Assembly: GCA_023382675.1 (NCBI GenBank)
Contig: JAHDWN010000003.1
Span: 126,147-190,146, forward strand
DNA: 64,000 bases
From: Anaerolineae bacterium
GTDB lineage: Bacteria > Chloroflexota > Anaerolineae > Aggregatilineales > Phototrophicaceae
Direction of reading: 5' to 3'
A model generated the notes under the pieces. The model made no database searches. It saw only the letters and a program-made list of their open reading frames with translations, and was not told the DNA's origin. Shown here piece by piece: positions 17,718-26,437 of this stretch. Positions within the stretch are counted from its first letter, which is position 1. Each line of letters opens with the position of its first letter. A program made the position numbers and the translations under genes.

Positions 17718-17751
17718 ACAAAAAAAGACCCAACATCGCTGTCGGGTCTTT
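17718..17751 (-). terminator. Strong intrinsic terminator of rpsD
   Basis: On the minus strand AAAGACCCGACA, loop GCGA, TGTTGGGTCTTT: a 12-bp stem (one G-U) with a GNRA tetraloop, followed by a run of seven T. It begins 25 bases after the rpsD stop codon. Confidence 0.9.
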
Positions 17752-17775
17752 TGAAATAGCGCTGTGCTGCGCGGG

Positions 17776-18402
17776 CTACACCAGGCGGTTGTAGAACTCG
17801 ATGATGAAGCTTTCCTGCACCTGCACGGGGATTTCGCCGCGCTCCGGGATGTGCGAGAAACGCGCGCTGTAGTTGTCTTTGTCGACCAGCAGATACGACA
17901 GGTTGTGAACGCTGCTGTCCATCGATTCGATGACGTGGACGTTCTTGCGCATCCGCTCGCTGACAGCAATCGTCATGCCCGGCTTGAGCTGGAACGACGG
18001 CAGGTCAACGCGCTCGCCATCGACGTTCACGTGCCCATGCTTGACCAACTGGCGCGCCGCCCAGATCGTCGCGGCGAAACCGGCGCGGTAGACCATGTTG
18101 TCCAGCCGCCGCTCCAGCAGTTGGAGCAGGTTGCTGCCGGTGTTGCCGGGCATCCGGCGCGCACGGTTGAAATAACGCCGAAGCTGTGACTCACGCACGT
18201 TATAAATAAACGACAGCTTCTGCTTCTCGTTGAGCTGAAGGCCGAAGTCGCTGCGCCGCCCGCTGCGGAAAGCTTTTTCCTTGCCATGCTCACCCGGCGG
18301 GTAGCCGCGCTTTTCGACGATGCGTTGATATTTTGGCCGCGGAATGAGCACCTCTCCGAAACGGCGCATCACCCGCGCGCGGGGTCCATGATACGATCCC
18401 AT
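17776..18402 (-). CDS. rpsD: 30S ribosomal protein S4
   Basis: Primary 16S rRNA-binding protein of the small subunit. 208 residues; N-terminal S4 domain with GYPPGEHG, then the S4 RNA-binding domain (about 95-155, [26 protein letters not shown]). The N-terminus has no cysteines, so it is the zinc-free (C-minus) form. It opens [14 protein letters not shown] instead of the usual MARYTGP. It is alone, not in an rpsK-rpoA operon, and ends with its own strong terminator, so it is separately transcribed. A second rpsD elsewhere cannot be excluded. Confidence 0.95.
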   Translation of the reverse strand: MGSYHGPRARVMRRFGEVLIPRPKYQRIVEKRGYPPGEHGKEKAFRSGRRSDFGLQLNEKQKLSFIYNVRESQLRRYFNRARRMPGNTGSNLLQLLERRLDNMVYRAGFAATIWAARQLVKHGHVNVDGERVDLPSFQLKPGMTIAVSERMRKNVHVIESMDSSVHNLSYLLVDKDNYSARFSHIPERGEIPVQVQESFIIEFYNRLV

Positions 18403-18648
18403 GTAAATCTGCCCTTATGAACGCCGCTCGGCGGCAATTTTCGGAAGATAGACCTTCATTGTAACGGCTTACGCACAGATTTCCAGGGTAATTCTGCGCC
18501 AAAATCGCGGCCAAAAGTGCGATTTAGCCACGGCTATATCAGTTGACCGCAACCGCGATCAGCGCTATAAAGAACATTTGTGCGCATACGCGCTGTGCTG
18601 CTTGTTCTCCTTTATTGCCAATCGCCTGTTCAGTCACCGGGGTCGATC

Positions 18649-19893
18649 ATGTCATCTGCCGCTCTGCTCTATCTGCGCAACCTGACCGCCGGGCTGCCGA
18701 ATGTGTTCTGGTTCCTGTGGCTGGGCACACTTATCAACCGGATCGGCATCTTTGTCCAGCCGTTCCTGACGCTGTTTCTCACGACGGAGCGCGGGCTGAG
18801 CATCGAAGAAGCCACGCTCATCGTCGGCCTGCTCGGCTTCGGCTCGCTGACGGCGCAGCTCAGCGGCGGCTACCTGACAGACCGCATCGGCAGACGCCGG
18901 ACGATGATGTTCAGCTTCTTCGTCACGCCGGCGCTGCAAATGCTGCTCTTTTTCGCGCAGGATCACGCCGCCATCGCCGCGCTGACTTTCGCCTTCGGCT
19001 TTTTCATCGATCTGTATCGCCCGGCGGCATCGGCCTTGATCGCCGATGTCGTCCCGCCGGATGACCGGGTGCGCGCGTTCGCGCTGCGCTACTGGGCGAT
19101 CAACCTGGGCGCATCGATTGGCCTGGCGCTGGCGGGCTGGCTGGCGCGGCAAAACTACATCTATCTCTTTATTGGCGATGCGCTGACGACGTTCCTGTTT
19201 GGCCTGGTGGTGCTGGCGTTCATCCCAGAGACGCGCCCGACCATCGAGAAAGCCGTGCGCGCGTCCCGCTCTCGTCTGACCCTGCCGACGATCCCGCCTG
19301 CCGAGCGGCGAGTCTTCGCTTTCATCCTGATGATGTCCGCGCTCGGGATCGGCGTCGGCGCGCTCTTTGCGCAATCTGGTGTGACGCTGCCGCTGGCGAT
19401 GACGGCGCGCGGCCTGAGCGCAGCCGATTATGGGCTGGCAGCCTCCGTCAACGGCATCGTCGTCGTGCTGGTTGGGCTGCCGATCAGCCAGTACCTGCGG
19501 CGCTATTCACGCCTGTTCGTCCTGGCGCTGGCGGCGATTTGCACCGGCGTCGGTTTCGCGCTGAATGCGTTCGCGACGACGACGGCGGCTTTCGCGTTTG
19601 CCGTGGTTATCTGGACGCTGGGCGAACTCATGGCCGCGCCTGTGGGCACCGCCATCATCGCCGATATTTCGCCCATCGCCCGGCGCGGCCTGTATCAGGG
19701 CATTTTTGGCGCATCGTTTGGGGCGGCCTACGCCGTGGGGCCGATCATCGGCGGCGCGGTCTTCCAGCGCTATGGCCCGGATGCGCTGTGGGGGCTGTGC
19801 CTCGTCGTCGGCGTTCTGGCTGCCGCTGCCTATCAGTTCGTGATGCGGCCTCTGTACGCGCGCATCGTCGCCGATGGCCTGCCTGTGGGGTAG
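18649..19893 (+). CDS. MFS transporter, drug-efflux type
   Basis: About 414 residues with twelve hydrophobic segments. Motif A between TM2 and TM3 is clear: GGYLTDRIGRRRTMM. TM5 region LAGWLARQNYIYLFIGDALTT fits the DHA1-like sugar/drug exporters. The Met at 18649 (MSSAALLYL) is preferred over a longer in-frame start at 18580 because the added residues do not look like a conserved N-terminus and GGGG precedes it. Substrate unknown. Confidence 0.87.
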   Translation: MSSAALLYLRNLTAGLPNVFWFLWLGTLINRIGIFVQPFLTLFLTTERGLSIEEATLIVGLLGFGSLTAQLSGGYLTDRIGRRRTMMFSFFVTPALQMLLFFAQDHAAIAALTFAFGFFIDLYRPAASALIADVVPPDDRVRAFALRYWAINLGASIGLALAGWLARQNYIYLFIGDALTTFLFGLVVLAFIPETRPTIEKAVRASRSRLTLPTIPPAERRVFAFILMMSALGIGVGALFAQSGVTLPLAMTARGLSAADYGLAASVNGIVVVLVGLPISQYLRRYSRLFVLALAAICTGVGFALNAFATTTAAFAFAVVIWTLGELMAAPVGTAIIADISPIARRGLYQGIFGASFGAAYAVGPIIGGAVFQRYGPDALWGLCLVVGVLAAAAYQFVMRPLYARIVADGLPVG

Positions 19894-19947
19894 CTGATTT
19901 ATCGACGTGATGGGACATGGCAAGAACACAATGGGTTTGGCGTCGCC

Positions 19948-20070
19948 GCCGGGGAATGAAATCCCCCGGCTCAGGCTGCGCCTCCTGCGGAGGCTCATAA
20001 GCGTCACGACACGGTCGAACCAGCCCTCGGAGAGGGCGCTTCTCTAGCCCGTCCCATCTCATGGGCGGGC
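19948..20070 (-). repeat. 123-bp multi-hairpin intergenic repeat, copy A
   Basis: The ends are two strong hairpins: GCCGGGG-N8-CCCCCGGC (19948-19970) and GCCCGTCCCATCTCATGGGC (20047-20070), with smaller stems between. The reverse complement has the same layout, the same 123-base length and matching end hairpins as 28545-28667. It sits between the MFS gene and the phosphodiesterase. The shared block CATCACGCATTACTCA at 20124-20139 recurs at 61333-61348. Confidence 0.75.
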
Positions 20071-20154
20071 GTTCCCCACAAACCGAAATCACCCATGAAT
20101 ACTCAATCGTTGCCTCAAAAACTCATCACGCATTACTCATCACCCGTCACTGCT

Positions 20155-20931
20155 TCACGCAAACACCTCGTCCACGCTCGTGCCTTCCCAGTCGCGCGGC
20201 ACTTTGAGATCGAGCAGGCGGGCGACGGTCGGCGCGGTATCGAGCAGCGTCACCGGGCGCTGAATCGTGTAATCCGCCCGGATACCTGCGCCCATGATCA
20301 TCCAGGGGATGGTCATGTCTTCCGGGAGATCGGTGCCGTGGAAGCGGTCGTGCCCGCCATGATCGCTGTGGATGATCAGGGCCATGTCCTGCGGCAGCGC
20401 ATCGACCACCTTTGCCAGCTCCGCATCGACGCGCGTGACCTGCTCCAGGTAGCCATCCGACATCCAGCCGAAGAAGTGCCCGGCAGAATCGACCGTCCCC
20501 AGGTAGACGAAGCTGAAGTCGAAATCGGCGAGTTCGCGCGCGGCGGCCTCGGCCACCAGCCGGTCGCCATACTCGATCTGGTAGGCGGCATTGACCATGA
20601 ACGAGTAGGCCAGGCTGCCCGGACGGCTGAGATCGCGCAGTTCTTCCCAGTTGTAGAAGAAGGCACAACGTTTGTCCGTGTCGAAGGCAGTTTCCATCAA
20701 GCCAGTGACCGGGCGCGCCATCGGACGCCAGGCGTTGTCGGTGATGCCGTGGCGGGCTGGCGGCACGCTGTGGAAGATCGACATGTGGCAGGGCAGCGTG
20801 ATCGACGGCATAACTGATTGGCCGGTCAGCGTGTACGATCCGCGCGCCATGATCGCGTGCAGCGTCGGCGTGTCCGCCAGATCGAGTGCATCGGGGCGCA
20901 GTCCGTCGATCATGACAAATACGACACGCAT
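20155..20931 (-). CDS. Alkaline-phosphatase-superfamily phosphodiesterase
   Basis: 258 residues of the type I phosphodiesterase/nucleotide pyrophosphatase group. Metal ligands are visible: VFVMIDGLRPDAL (Asp8), nucleophile Thr or Ser in SVMPSITLPCHMSIF, TVDSAGHFFG (Asp, His), HSDHGGHDRFHG (Asp, His) and a late His-poor end where the usual final GxHG is replaced by DWEGTSVDEVF. No signal peptide, so it appears cytoplasmic. Substrate, a phosphodiester or sulfate-like ester, is unknown. Confidence 0.85.
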   Translation of the reverse strand: MRVVFVMIDGLRPDALDLADTPTLHAIMARGSYTLTGQSVMPSITLPCHMSIFHSVPPARHGITDNAWRPMARPVTGLMETAFDTDKRCAFFYNWEELRDLSRPGSLAYSFMVNAAYQIEYGDRLVAEAAARELADFDFSFVYLGTVDSAGHFFGWMSDGYLEQVTRVDAELAKVVDALPQDMALIIHSDHGGHDRFHGTDLPEDMTIPWMIMGAGIRADYTIQRPVTLLDTAPTVARLLDLKVPRDWEGTSVDEVFA

Positions 20932-20972
20932 GAGCGTAATCCTCCAGAGGGCTGGGCAATGGCGATAGAAGC

Positions 20973-20994
20973 GGGTTTGACAGCGTCAAAACCC
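20973..20994. repeat. GGGTTTGAC / GTCAAAACCC hairpin microrepeat
   Basis: GGGTTTGAC and GTCAAAACCC arms around AGC, followed by CTACAGG. A close relative, GGGTTTGATG-CATCAAACCC followed by CTACA, is at 61288-61307. It could also end transcription of the hydrolase or phosphodiesterase. Confidence 0.5.
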
Positions 20995-21002
20995 TACAGG
21001 CG

Positions 21003-21869
21003 TCACGTAAAGAACTCGATCAGGTGCTGGCTGACGCGCTCTGGCTCATCATGTTGGATCCAGTGCGTCGCAGCCTCGAACCAGACAAGCTGGCTGTCAT
21101 CGCAGTATGCCTGGCTGGCGCTCGCCATCGGGCGTGTCAGCGCGATATCATGCACGCCCCACAGGATCAGCGTGGGAACGTGGATGCGCGCCTCTTGCAC
21201 CGTTGCCGGTCGCCGGCGCACCGCCGCGCGATACCAGTTAAGCATGGCCGTGATTGCGCCGGGCTGCCGCCAGGCTTCATGATAGCGGGCGAAGTCGTCG
21301 TCGCTGAAAGAATCGGGATTACTGCTGCCCCTCATCATCGTTTCGATGGCACGGGCGTTGTTTGCACGCAAGAGCATGTCGGAAATCCACGGCAGTTGGA
21401 AAAAGAAGATGTACCAGCTCTTCAGAAGCTGCGCCGGGCTGGCGCGCAGCGTCCTGAGCATGACCGCCGGATGCGGCACGTTCAGGATGGCGAGCTTCTT
21501 CAGTCGCTCTGGATAGCGCGCCGCCACCCACCAGGCCACCGCTGCACCCCAATCGTGCCCCGCGAGATAGACCTGTTGCTCGCCTGCCGCGTCGATCAGG
21601 TCGGTAACATCCTCGGCCAGACGGTCGATGCTGTAGGCGCGGATGCCCGGCGGTTTTTCGCTCAGGTTGTAGCCGCGCTGATCGGGAATCCAGACCCGAA
21701 AGCCTGCCTCGGTCAGCGCCGGAATCTGATGACGCCAGCCATACCAGAATTCGGGAAAGCCGTGCAGCAGCAAGACCAGCGCGCCCTCGGCTGAGCCTGC
21801 CTGGGCGACATGCAAACGCGCACCCCGGGTTTGCACCGTGTGATGGCTGATGAGGGCGTCAATCGACAT
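21003..21869 (-). CDS. Alpha/beta hydrolase, epoxide hydrolase-like
   Basis: 288 residues. Oxyanion motif [15 protein letters not shown], nucleophile elbow [11 protein letters not shown] with Asp as nucleophile, an acid residue in [10 protein letters not shown] and a His in THWIQHDEP. Asp at the elbow and the HGFPE motif fit epoxide hydrolases and haloalkane dehalogenase relatives. Tyrosines in the cap ([22 protein letters not shown]) agree with an epoxide hydrolase, which uses two cap Tyr to hold the epoxide oxygen. No signal peptide. Confidence 0.9.
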   Translation of the reverse strand: MSIDALISHHTVQTRGARLHVAQAGSAEGALVLLLHGFPEFWYGWRHQIPALTEAGFRVWIPDQRGYNLSEKPPGIRAYSIDRLAEDVTDLIDAAGEQQVYLAGHDWGAAVAWWVAARYPERLKKLAILNVPHPAVMLRTLRASPAQLLKSWYIFFFQLPWISDMLLRANNARAIETMMRGSSNPDSFSDDDFARYHEAWRQPGAITAMLNWYRAAVRRRPATVQEARIHVPTLILWGVHDIALTRPMASASQAYCDDSQLVWFEAATHWIQHDEPERVSQHLIEFFT

Positions 21870-21888
21870 GCTGGTGGAATGACCCGGC

Positions 21889-22701
21889 CTAGCGCAGTCT
21901 CAGATGCTGCGCTTGAACCTCATTCATCGCTTCAATCGTGTCTTGCAGACTCGCGACCTCATCCTTCACGTCTTCGCGCAGGCGTTTGGCGCGGGCGCTA
22001 TCGACCTCTTTCGTGCCCAGGAGCGACATCTGCGCGTAAATCGTGCCCAGCGCGGTCAGCGTGCTTTCGAGCTGGATTTCGGCGCGCTTGGCGCTGCTGG
22101 CGGTCGCGCCCAGGTTATCGAGCTGTTTGTTAAGCTGATCCAACTGATTTTGCAGATCCTGGCGCACACGCTCGTCGCGCTCCGTGTTCAAGCGGCGCTG
22201 CACCTGCTCGATCTGCTGCGGCACCTGGGTGCGGTCGCGGCGCACAAGCTCATTCTCTTCGAAGTCGTCGATGTGCAGCGCCAGATCATACATGTGGCTG
22301 ATCCAGTCGTCGATGTCGGCGGTCGTCTGCGCCAGGCTGACCTGCATCGCGCCTTTGTGCCGTGTCACCAGCCTGAGCATGTTGCGCCGGTATTCGAGCG
22401 CATCTTCCAGCCGCCGGCGCGAGACCGCGCTTTTGATCTGGCGCAGGTCGAATTTCTGCTCGAACTCGCGCGAAACGGCTTCCCGCGCAGCGTTTGGATC
22501 GGTGATGGCCGAGACGACCAGCGCGGCTTCGGCAATCACGCCACCGGCCAGCCAGAACCAGGGCTGCCACCAATCGAACGGCATCGGCTGGAAGATCACC
22601 AGCCCGGCAGTCAGCCCGACGGTCAAGATGCTCTCCCAGCGAGTCAGTGCATTGACGATGATTGCGCCCAGCGCGCGGCCGCGTACCTGTTGTTCTGTCA
22701 T
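21889..22701 (-). CDS. Membrane-anchored coiled-coil protein, unknown function
   Basis: 270 residues. Two hydrophobic segments near the N-terminus (about 27-42 and 48-68) anchor a long, charged, almost entirely helical cytoplasmic part. About 160-215 is a predicted coiled coil ([33 protein letters not shown]). I recognise no family. The next gene downstream is the hydrolase 19 bases away, and SCO1 lies upstream; these may be one transcript but the functions do not suggest a common pathway. Confidence 0.7.
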   Translation of the reverse strand: MTEQQVRGRALGAIIVNALTRWESILTVGLTAGLVIFQPMPFDWWQPWFWLAGGVIAEAALVVSAITDPNAAREAVSREFEQKFDLRQIKSAVSRRRLEDALEYRRNMLRLVTRHKGAMQVSLAQTTADIDDWISHMYDLALHIDDFEENELVRRDRTQVPQQIEQVQRRLNTERDERVRQDLQNQLDQLNKQLDNLGATASSAKRAEIQLESTLTALGTIYAQMSLLGTKEVDSARAKRLREDVKDEVASLQDTIEAMNEVQAQHLRLR

Positions 22702-22762
22702 GTCGCTATCCTTTTTCCCCTCTAATTATACGCGGCCTGGGGGGGACAGTTGCAAGTTTAGC

Positions 22763-23437
22763 TTAACCTGCCGTCGCCAACATGCGCAGATAATCCACAA
22801 TCACGCCCGCTTCCGTGCTGAACGAGATCAGCGAGTGCAGCCGCTGCTCCGGGTCGATCAGGTACGTCAGGGTGCTGTGATCGACCGTGTAATCCACGTC
22901 GTCGGGCGACGCTTTGTTGAGCGTGAACGACAGGCCGTAGGGCACGCCGATTTCGCGGATCGTGGCTTCTTCTCCGGTCATGCCGGTGAACGACGGATCG
23001 AAGCGCGAGAGATAGTCGTCGAGAACCGCTGGGGTATCGCGCTCGCCATCGACGCTAATGAAAACGACGGCGAATCGATCCGCCAGTTCACCCAACTGCT
23101 CGTGAACCAGCCGTTCCTTCGCCAGTGTCAGCGGGCAAAAATCCGGGCAGTGGGTATAGCCAAAGAACAGGAGGACGTAGCGCCCGGCAAAATCGCTCAG
23201 GCTGATCGGCTCTCCCTTGCCGCTCGTGAGCGTGAAATCGGGCAGCGGATCAGGCGGCACGATGGCCGTGATGCCCTCGATCTGCGGCGTCGGCGTTGGC
23301 GGCGCGAGGGCCTGGCTCAAGCTGCCCATGATGGCGATGCCAGTCAGCGCGACCCCCACCATGAGGGCGACGACCAAGAACCAGAACGCCGTGCGACTGA
23401 CGGGAGCGTGCGCTTTTGTCTTGTCTGGAGTTGTCAT
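22763..23437 (-). CDS. SCO1/SenC copper chaperone
   Basis: Thioredoxin-fold protein that delivers copper to the CuA site of cytochrome oxidase or acts as a thiol reductase. One N-terminal anchor (about residues 17-40) and an outside domain with the C-x-x-x-C pair GYTHCPDFCPLT and the downstream copper ligand His in VDHSTLTYLIDP. 224 residues, normal. The neighbour at 23785 is a PCuAC protein, the other half of the known SCO/PCuAC copper route to oxidase, but no oxidase subunit is in the window. Confidence 0.93.
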   Translation of the reverse strand: MTTPDKTKAHAPVSRTAFWFLVVALMVGVALTGIAIMGSLSQALAPPTPTPQIEGITAIVPPDPLPDFTLTSGKGEPISLSDFAGRYVLLFFGYTHCPDFCPLTLAKERLVHEQLGELADRFAVVFISVDGERDTPAVLDDYLSRFDPSFTGMTGEEATIREIGVPYGLSFTLNKASPDDVDYTVDHSTLTYLIDPEQRLHSLISFSTEAGVIVDYLRMLATAG

Positions 23438-23618
23438 AGCGATAACACAATCAGCCCAATGCGATAGAACAGTGGATTATAGACCATGCACTGCGATTTG
23501 GAGCAGCCGTTGCGCTGCGTCACCAGGTGAACGCATCAAAATGCCTCCTCATATCACCACCGATCATCATCGTCTGTAGGGACGTCCTCCGCGCCGGACA
23601 CGCCGTTACCTCCGGTGA

Positions 23619-23775
23619 CTGACCGCCCGACCGTCGTTGGGAACGCACGCGAAGCGTTACGGTCGGGCTGGTGGCTGGTCAGCGCGAGTGCATTCTGGCA
23701 GCTTGCTTCCAGCAAGCTTTGCCCTGCTAGCCAGTGGCTTGGAGCCACTGGCGGGCAACGCCAACTTGCACTCGC
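23619..23775. repeat. Multi-branched palindromic element between SCO1 and PCuAC genes
   Basis: Two adjacent three-way-junction-like folds. Left: CTGACC / GGTCAG (23619-23624, 23677-23682) and GCCCGACCGT / ACGGTCGGGC (23625-23634, 23659-23668) enclose CGTT-GGG-AACG and ACGC-GAA-GCGT. Right: GCGAGTGCA / TGCACTCGC (23684-23692, 23767-23775) enclose GCTTGCT-TCC-AGCAAGC and GCCAGTGGCT-TGG-AGCCACTGGC. All pairings are exact. The rest of this 347-base gene-free stretch (23438-23618) shows no ORF. It may be a mobile palindromic repeat or a structured RNA. Confidence 0.7.
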
Positions 23776-23784
23776 CCCGGCGCG

Positions 23785-24675
23785 TCAGCCGTCATGCCCT
23801 TCCATCATCATCTCGCTCGCCTGCGTGAAGGGCAGCGCTACGTCGAAGCTCGTGCCGTCATCCAGCACCAGCGTGATCGGCAGCGCCAGCGTTTCCGGGA
23901 CGTACATCATGTCGAACATCGGTACCAGGTCAAGCGTGACCCGGCTGCTGCCGTCCCCATCCTCGATCTCGAACGGCAGATCGACCCCCATGTGAACGAC
24001 GTTGGCGAGCCGGGGCGTGTCGGCTTCGGGATACTCGACGACCAGCACAGCGCTGGCGTCTTCCGGCATCATCTCGTCATAGGTGACGCTTTCGACCCAG
24101 GCGATCACGCCGGCGGTCTCGAACGGCAGATCCTGCACCATCGCGCCGACCATGACCTCCTGCGCCATCGATTCGTCGCCGGGCATGTCGAAGGTGAGCG
24201 TCAGCGCGAAGTAATCGCCCGCCTTCAAATCCTGAACGAGATCGAGCAGCATAACGTGGTAGCCGCCGGGTTCGAAGTTGAACGTCTCGCCGGGGGCGAT
24301 CTCGACGCCATCTGCCATCGGTTCCATGCGGGCGACATTGTTTTCGACCACCGTGCGGTGAATCTCGGCGCGCTCGGCCACCGGCGTCGTCACACTGGAC
24401 AAGACGACCGGGTTTTCGCCCCGGTTCTCGATCACGAAATAAGCCGCGCTGGGGACAGTTGAGGATGCGCCATGCTGCATCCCTTCCATGCCCTCCATAC
24501 TGCCGCCCATCCCACTCATATCGCCCATGCCATGCATGCCGCCCTCACCAGCCGCTGTTGGCCGTGCCCAGACGTTATAGACGACAACTGCATCGGCTTG
24601 AGACTGTGCGGCCACACTGCCGACCATGACCAGCAGAATCAGGCTGAGGACTACCCATACGGTTCGAGACATCAC
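23785..24675 (-). CDS. PCuAC-type periplasmic copper chaperone with Met/His insert
   Basis: A signal peptide (about 1-24, ending VAAQS) is followed by a PCuAC (DUF461) domain. The copper ligands of the H-x(n)-M-x(n)-H-x-M signature are visible: AEIHRTV, ARMEPM and GGYHVML. An insert near residues 40-70 is unusually rich in Met, Gly and His (GGMHGMGDMSGMGGSMEGME), a plausible extra copper-binding stretch. The domain is followed by about 150 extra residues, so 296 residues is nearly twice the usual length. Next to SCO1, with which it would hand copper to oxidase. Confidence 0.88.
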   Translation of the reverse strand: MMSRTVWVVLSLILLVMVGSVAAQSQADAVVVYNVWARPTAAGEGGMHGMGDMSGMGGSMEGMEGMQHGASSTVPSAAYFVIENRGENPVVLSSVTTPVAERAEIHRTVVENNVARMEPMADGVEIAPGETFNFEPGGYHVMLLDLVQDLKAGDYFALTLTFDMPGDESMAQEVMVGAMVQDLPFETAGVIAWVESVTYDEMMPEDASAVLVVEYPEADTPRLANVVHMGVDLPFEIEDGDGSSRVTLDLVPMFDMMYVPETLALPITLVLDDGTSFDVALPFTQASEMMMEGHDG

Positions 24676-24792
24676 GTTACCCTTTCAGTGCTTGTGAAAA
24701 GTGTAACAAGAATAGATGGCCCGTCGCAACCTGCACAGGCTGATTTCGGCGCGGATATTCTGTATTCGGTTGTGCTAAATCCTGGCAAGCGT

Positions 24793-25926
24793 TCAGGCGA
24801 GGCGGGCGCAGATCTGGCGCAGGTGCTCGCAGACGTACTCGACCTGCTGCTCGGTCATCACGCTGGAAAACGGCAGCGCCAGGAAGGTATCGCCCGCCTT
24901 TTCGGTGTGGGGCAGATCGCCGCGCTGCCAGCCGAACTTCTCGCGGTAGAGCGGCTGCAAGTGGATCGGCGTGAAATACGGGCGCGACGGGATGCCCCGC
25001 GCATCGAGCGCTGCCATCAAGTCGTTGCGATCAACGCCGTCAGCACAGCGGATCACGTAGACAAACCAGCTCATGCGCGTGGTCGTCTGCGCGATGTAGG
25101 GTATCTGAAGGCCGGGGATGTGGGCGATCCGCTCGTTGTACCACTGCGCCACCTGGGCGCGCTTTGCCAGCAGCATATCCAGGCGCTGCGTCTGCGCCAG
25201 GCCCAGGGCGGCGCTCATCTCGTCGAGGCGGTAGTTGTAGCCCAGGCGCGTGTGGTTGAGCCAGGCGTCGAAGACATCGCGCCCCTGGTTGCGCAGACTG
25301 CGATAGAGCGCATCCCAATCCTCACGATCGGTGACGATCATGCCGCCTTCGCCGGTCGTCATCTGCTTGTTGGGGTAAAAAGCGAAGACTGCCGCATCGC
25401 CCATCGTCCCGGCGCGCCGCCCGCGATACTCTGCGCCGATGGCCTCGCACGCATCCTCGATCACCAGCAGATTGTGCTTGCGGGCCAGCGCCAGGATCGG
25501 GTCCATGTCGGCGGGCTGGCCGAAGGCATGAACCGGCATGATCGCTTTTGTGCGCTCAGTGATGGCCGCTTCGATCAGAGACGGATCGATGTTGCCTGTC
25601 TGCGGATCGATGTCCACGAACACCGGCTTCCCGCGCTCGTAGAGCACGGCATTCGCCGAGGCAATGAAGCTGAACGAGGGCGTGATGACCTCATCGCCAT
25701 CCTGGATGCCGGCGGCGATCATGGTCAGGTGCAGCCCGCTCGTGCCGGAGTTGACGCCGATGCCATACTGTGTGCCGACGTAGGCCGCGATGGCGTTCTC
25801 AAATGCTTGGATCTGCGGGCCGATGCTGAGATAGCGCGTCTCCAGCACCGCGTTGATGGCGGCGATTTCGTGTTCGGTGATGTCCGGTGCGGACATAGGA
25901 ATTGATATGCCTAGATTGTCACTCAT
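24793..25926 (-). CDS. DegT/DnrJ/EryC1 sugar aminotransferase
   Basis: PLP enzyme that aminates a keto-sugar nucleotide. 377 residues, full length. NSGTSGLHL binds the cofactor phosphate, IEDACEAIGAEYRGR carries the ring-binding Asp, and FYPNKQMTTGEGG the catalytic Lys. It resembles PglE/WecE-like enzymes that make 4-amino sugars. Its start overlaps the stop of the upstream acyltransferase (ATGAGTGA), so the two are translationally coupled: amination followed by N-acylation of the same sugar is the natural reading. Confidence 0.93.
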   Translation of the reverse strand: MSDNLGISIPMSAPDITEHEIAAINAVLETRYLSIGPQIQAFENAIAAYVGTQYGIGVNSGTSGLHLTMIAAGIQDGDEVITPSFSFIASANAVLYERGKPVFVDIDPQTGNIDPSLIEAAITERTKAIMPVHAFGQPADMDPILALARKHNLLVIEDACEAIGAEYRGRRAGTMGDAAVFAFYPNKQMTTGEGGMIVTDREDWDALYRSLRNQGRDVFDAWLNHTRLGYNYRLDEMSAALGLAQTQRLDMLLAKRAQVAQWYNERIAHIPGLQIPYIAQTTTRMSWFVYVIRCADGVDRNDLMAALDARGIPSRPYFTPIHLQPLYREKFGWQRGDLPHTEKAGDTFLALPFSSVMTEQQVEYVCEHLRQICARLA

Positions 25927-26434
25927 ACTGTACTTTTGGTCTTGTGCCTACAACACGACATGGCACACCAACATTGATCGTCCATGGTTCAACGTTCTTA
26001 GTTACAAGCGAGCCTGCGCCGATGATTGCTCCTTCACCAACCGTTACATTCGGATAAACGATGGCGTTGCTGCCAAGAAAACAGTCCTTCTTCAGAATCA
26101 CGATTCCGCGAATGATTTCCTGTTGCTCCAACGGTACGACAGGCACCATCCGTTTGCCATCCCCGTAATGTTGTGTACCTGTTACTATTCGACAGCCCGC
26201 AGATATACCCACATAATTTTCCGTGATGAGTCTTCCACCGCCAATAATGGTCACAAACGAACAAATGTGATTGAAGCAGCCAATTATGATTCCTTCGCCA
26301 CCATTTATGAAGCAGAAATCGTCTATCTGTGTGCCTTCGCCAATCTCGATCACCTCGGGCCTAACCAGTTTGGCCAAATCATAAACCTTCACACCTTGCC
26401 CAAGATGTTTGAGTCTGGTCAAATCGGTATACAT
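25919..26434 (-). CDS. Hexapeptide-repeat acyltransferase
   Basis: 171 residues of left-handed beta-helix repeats (IEIGEGTQIDDFCFI, IIIGCFNHICSFV, VGISAGCRIV, CFLGSNAIVYPNVTVGEGAIIGAGSLVT) with the His-containing loop TQHYGDGKRMVP and a C-terminal VGVPCRVVGTRP, as in LbH acetyltransferases such as PglD or WbbJ. Coupled to the aminotransferase, so a sugar N-acetyl- or N-formyl-type transfer is likely. The region is AT-richer than the genes outside the polysaccharide cluster. Confidence 0.88.
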   Translation of the reverse strand: MYTDLTRLKHLGQGVKVYDLAKLVRPEVIEIGEGTQIDDFCFINGGEGIIIGCFNHICSFVTIIGGGRLITENYVGISAGCRIVTGTQHYGDGKRMVPVVPLEQQEIIRGIVILKKDCFLGSNAIVYPNVTVGEGAIIGAGSLVTKNVEPWTINVGVPCRVVGTRPKVQYE

Positions 26435-26437
26435 TGT

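Noticed and set aside
23619..23775. CRISPR array or tRNA cluster suggested by the regular palindromes
   Set aside because: No repeated spacer-separated unit, and no tRNA consensus (no TTCGANNC arm or CCA-type acceptor stem).
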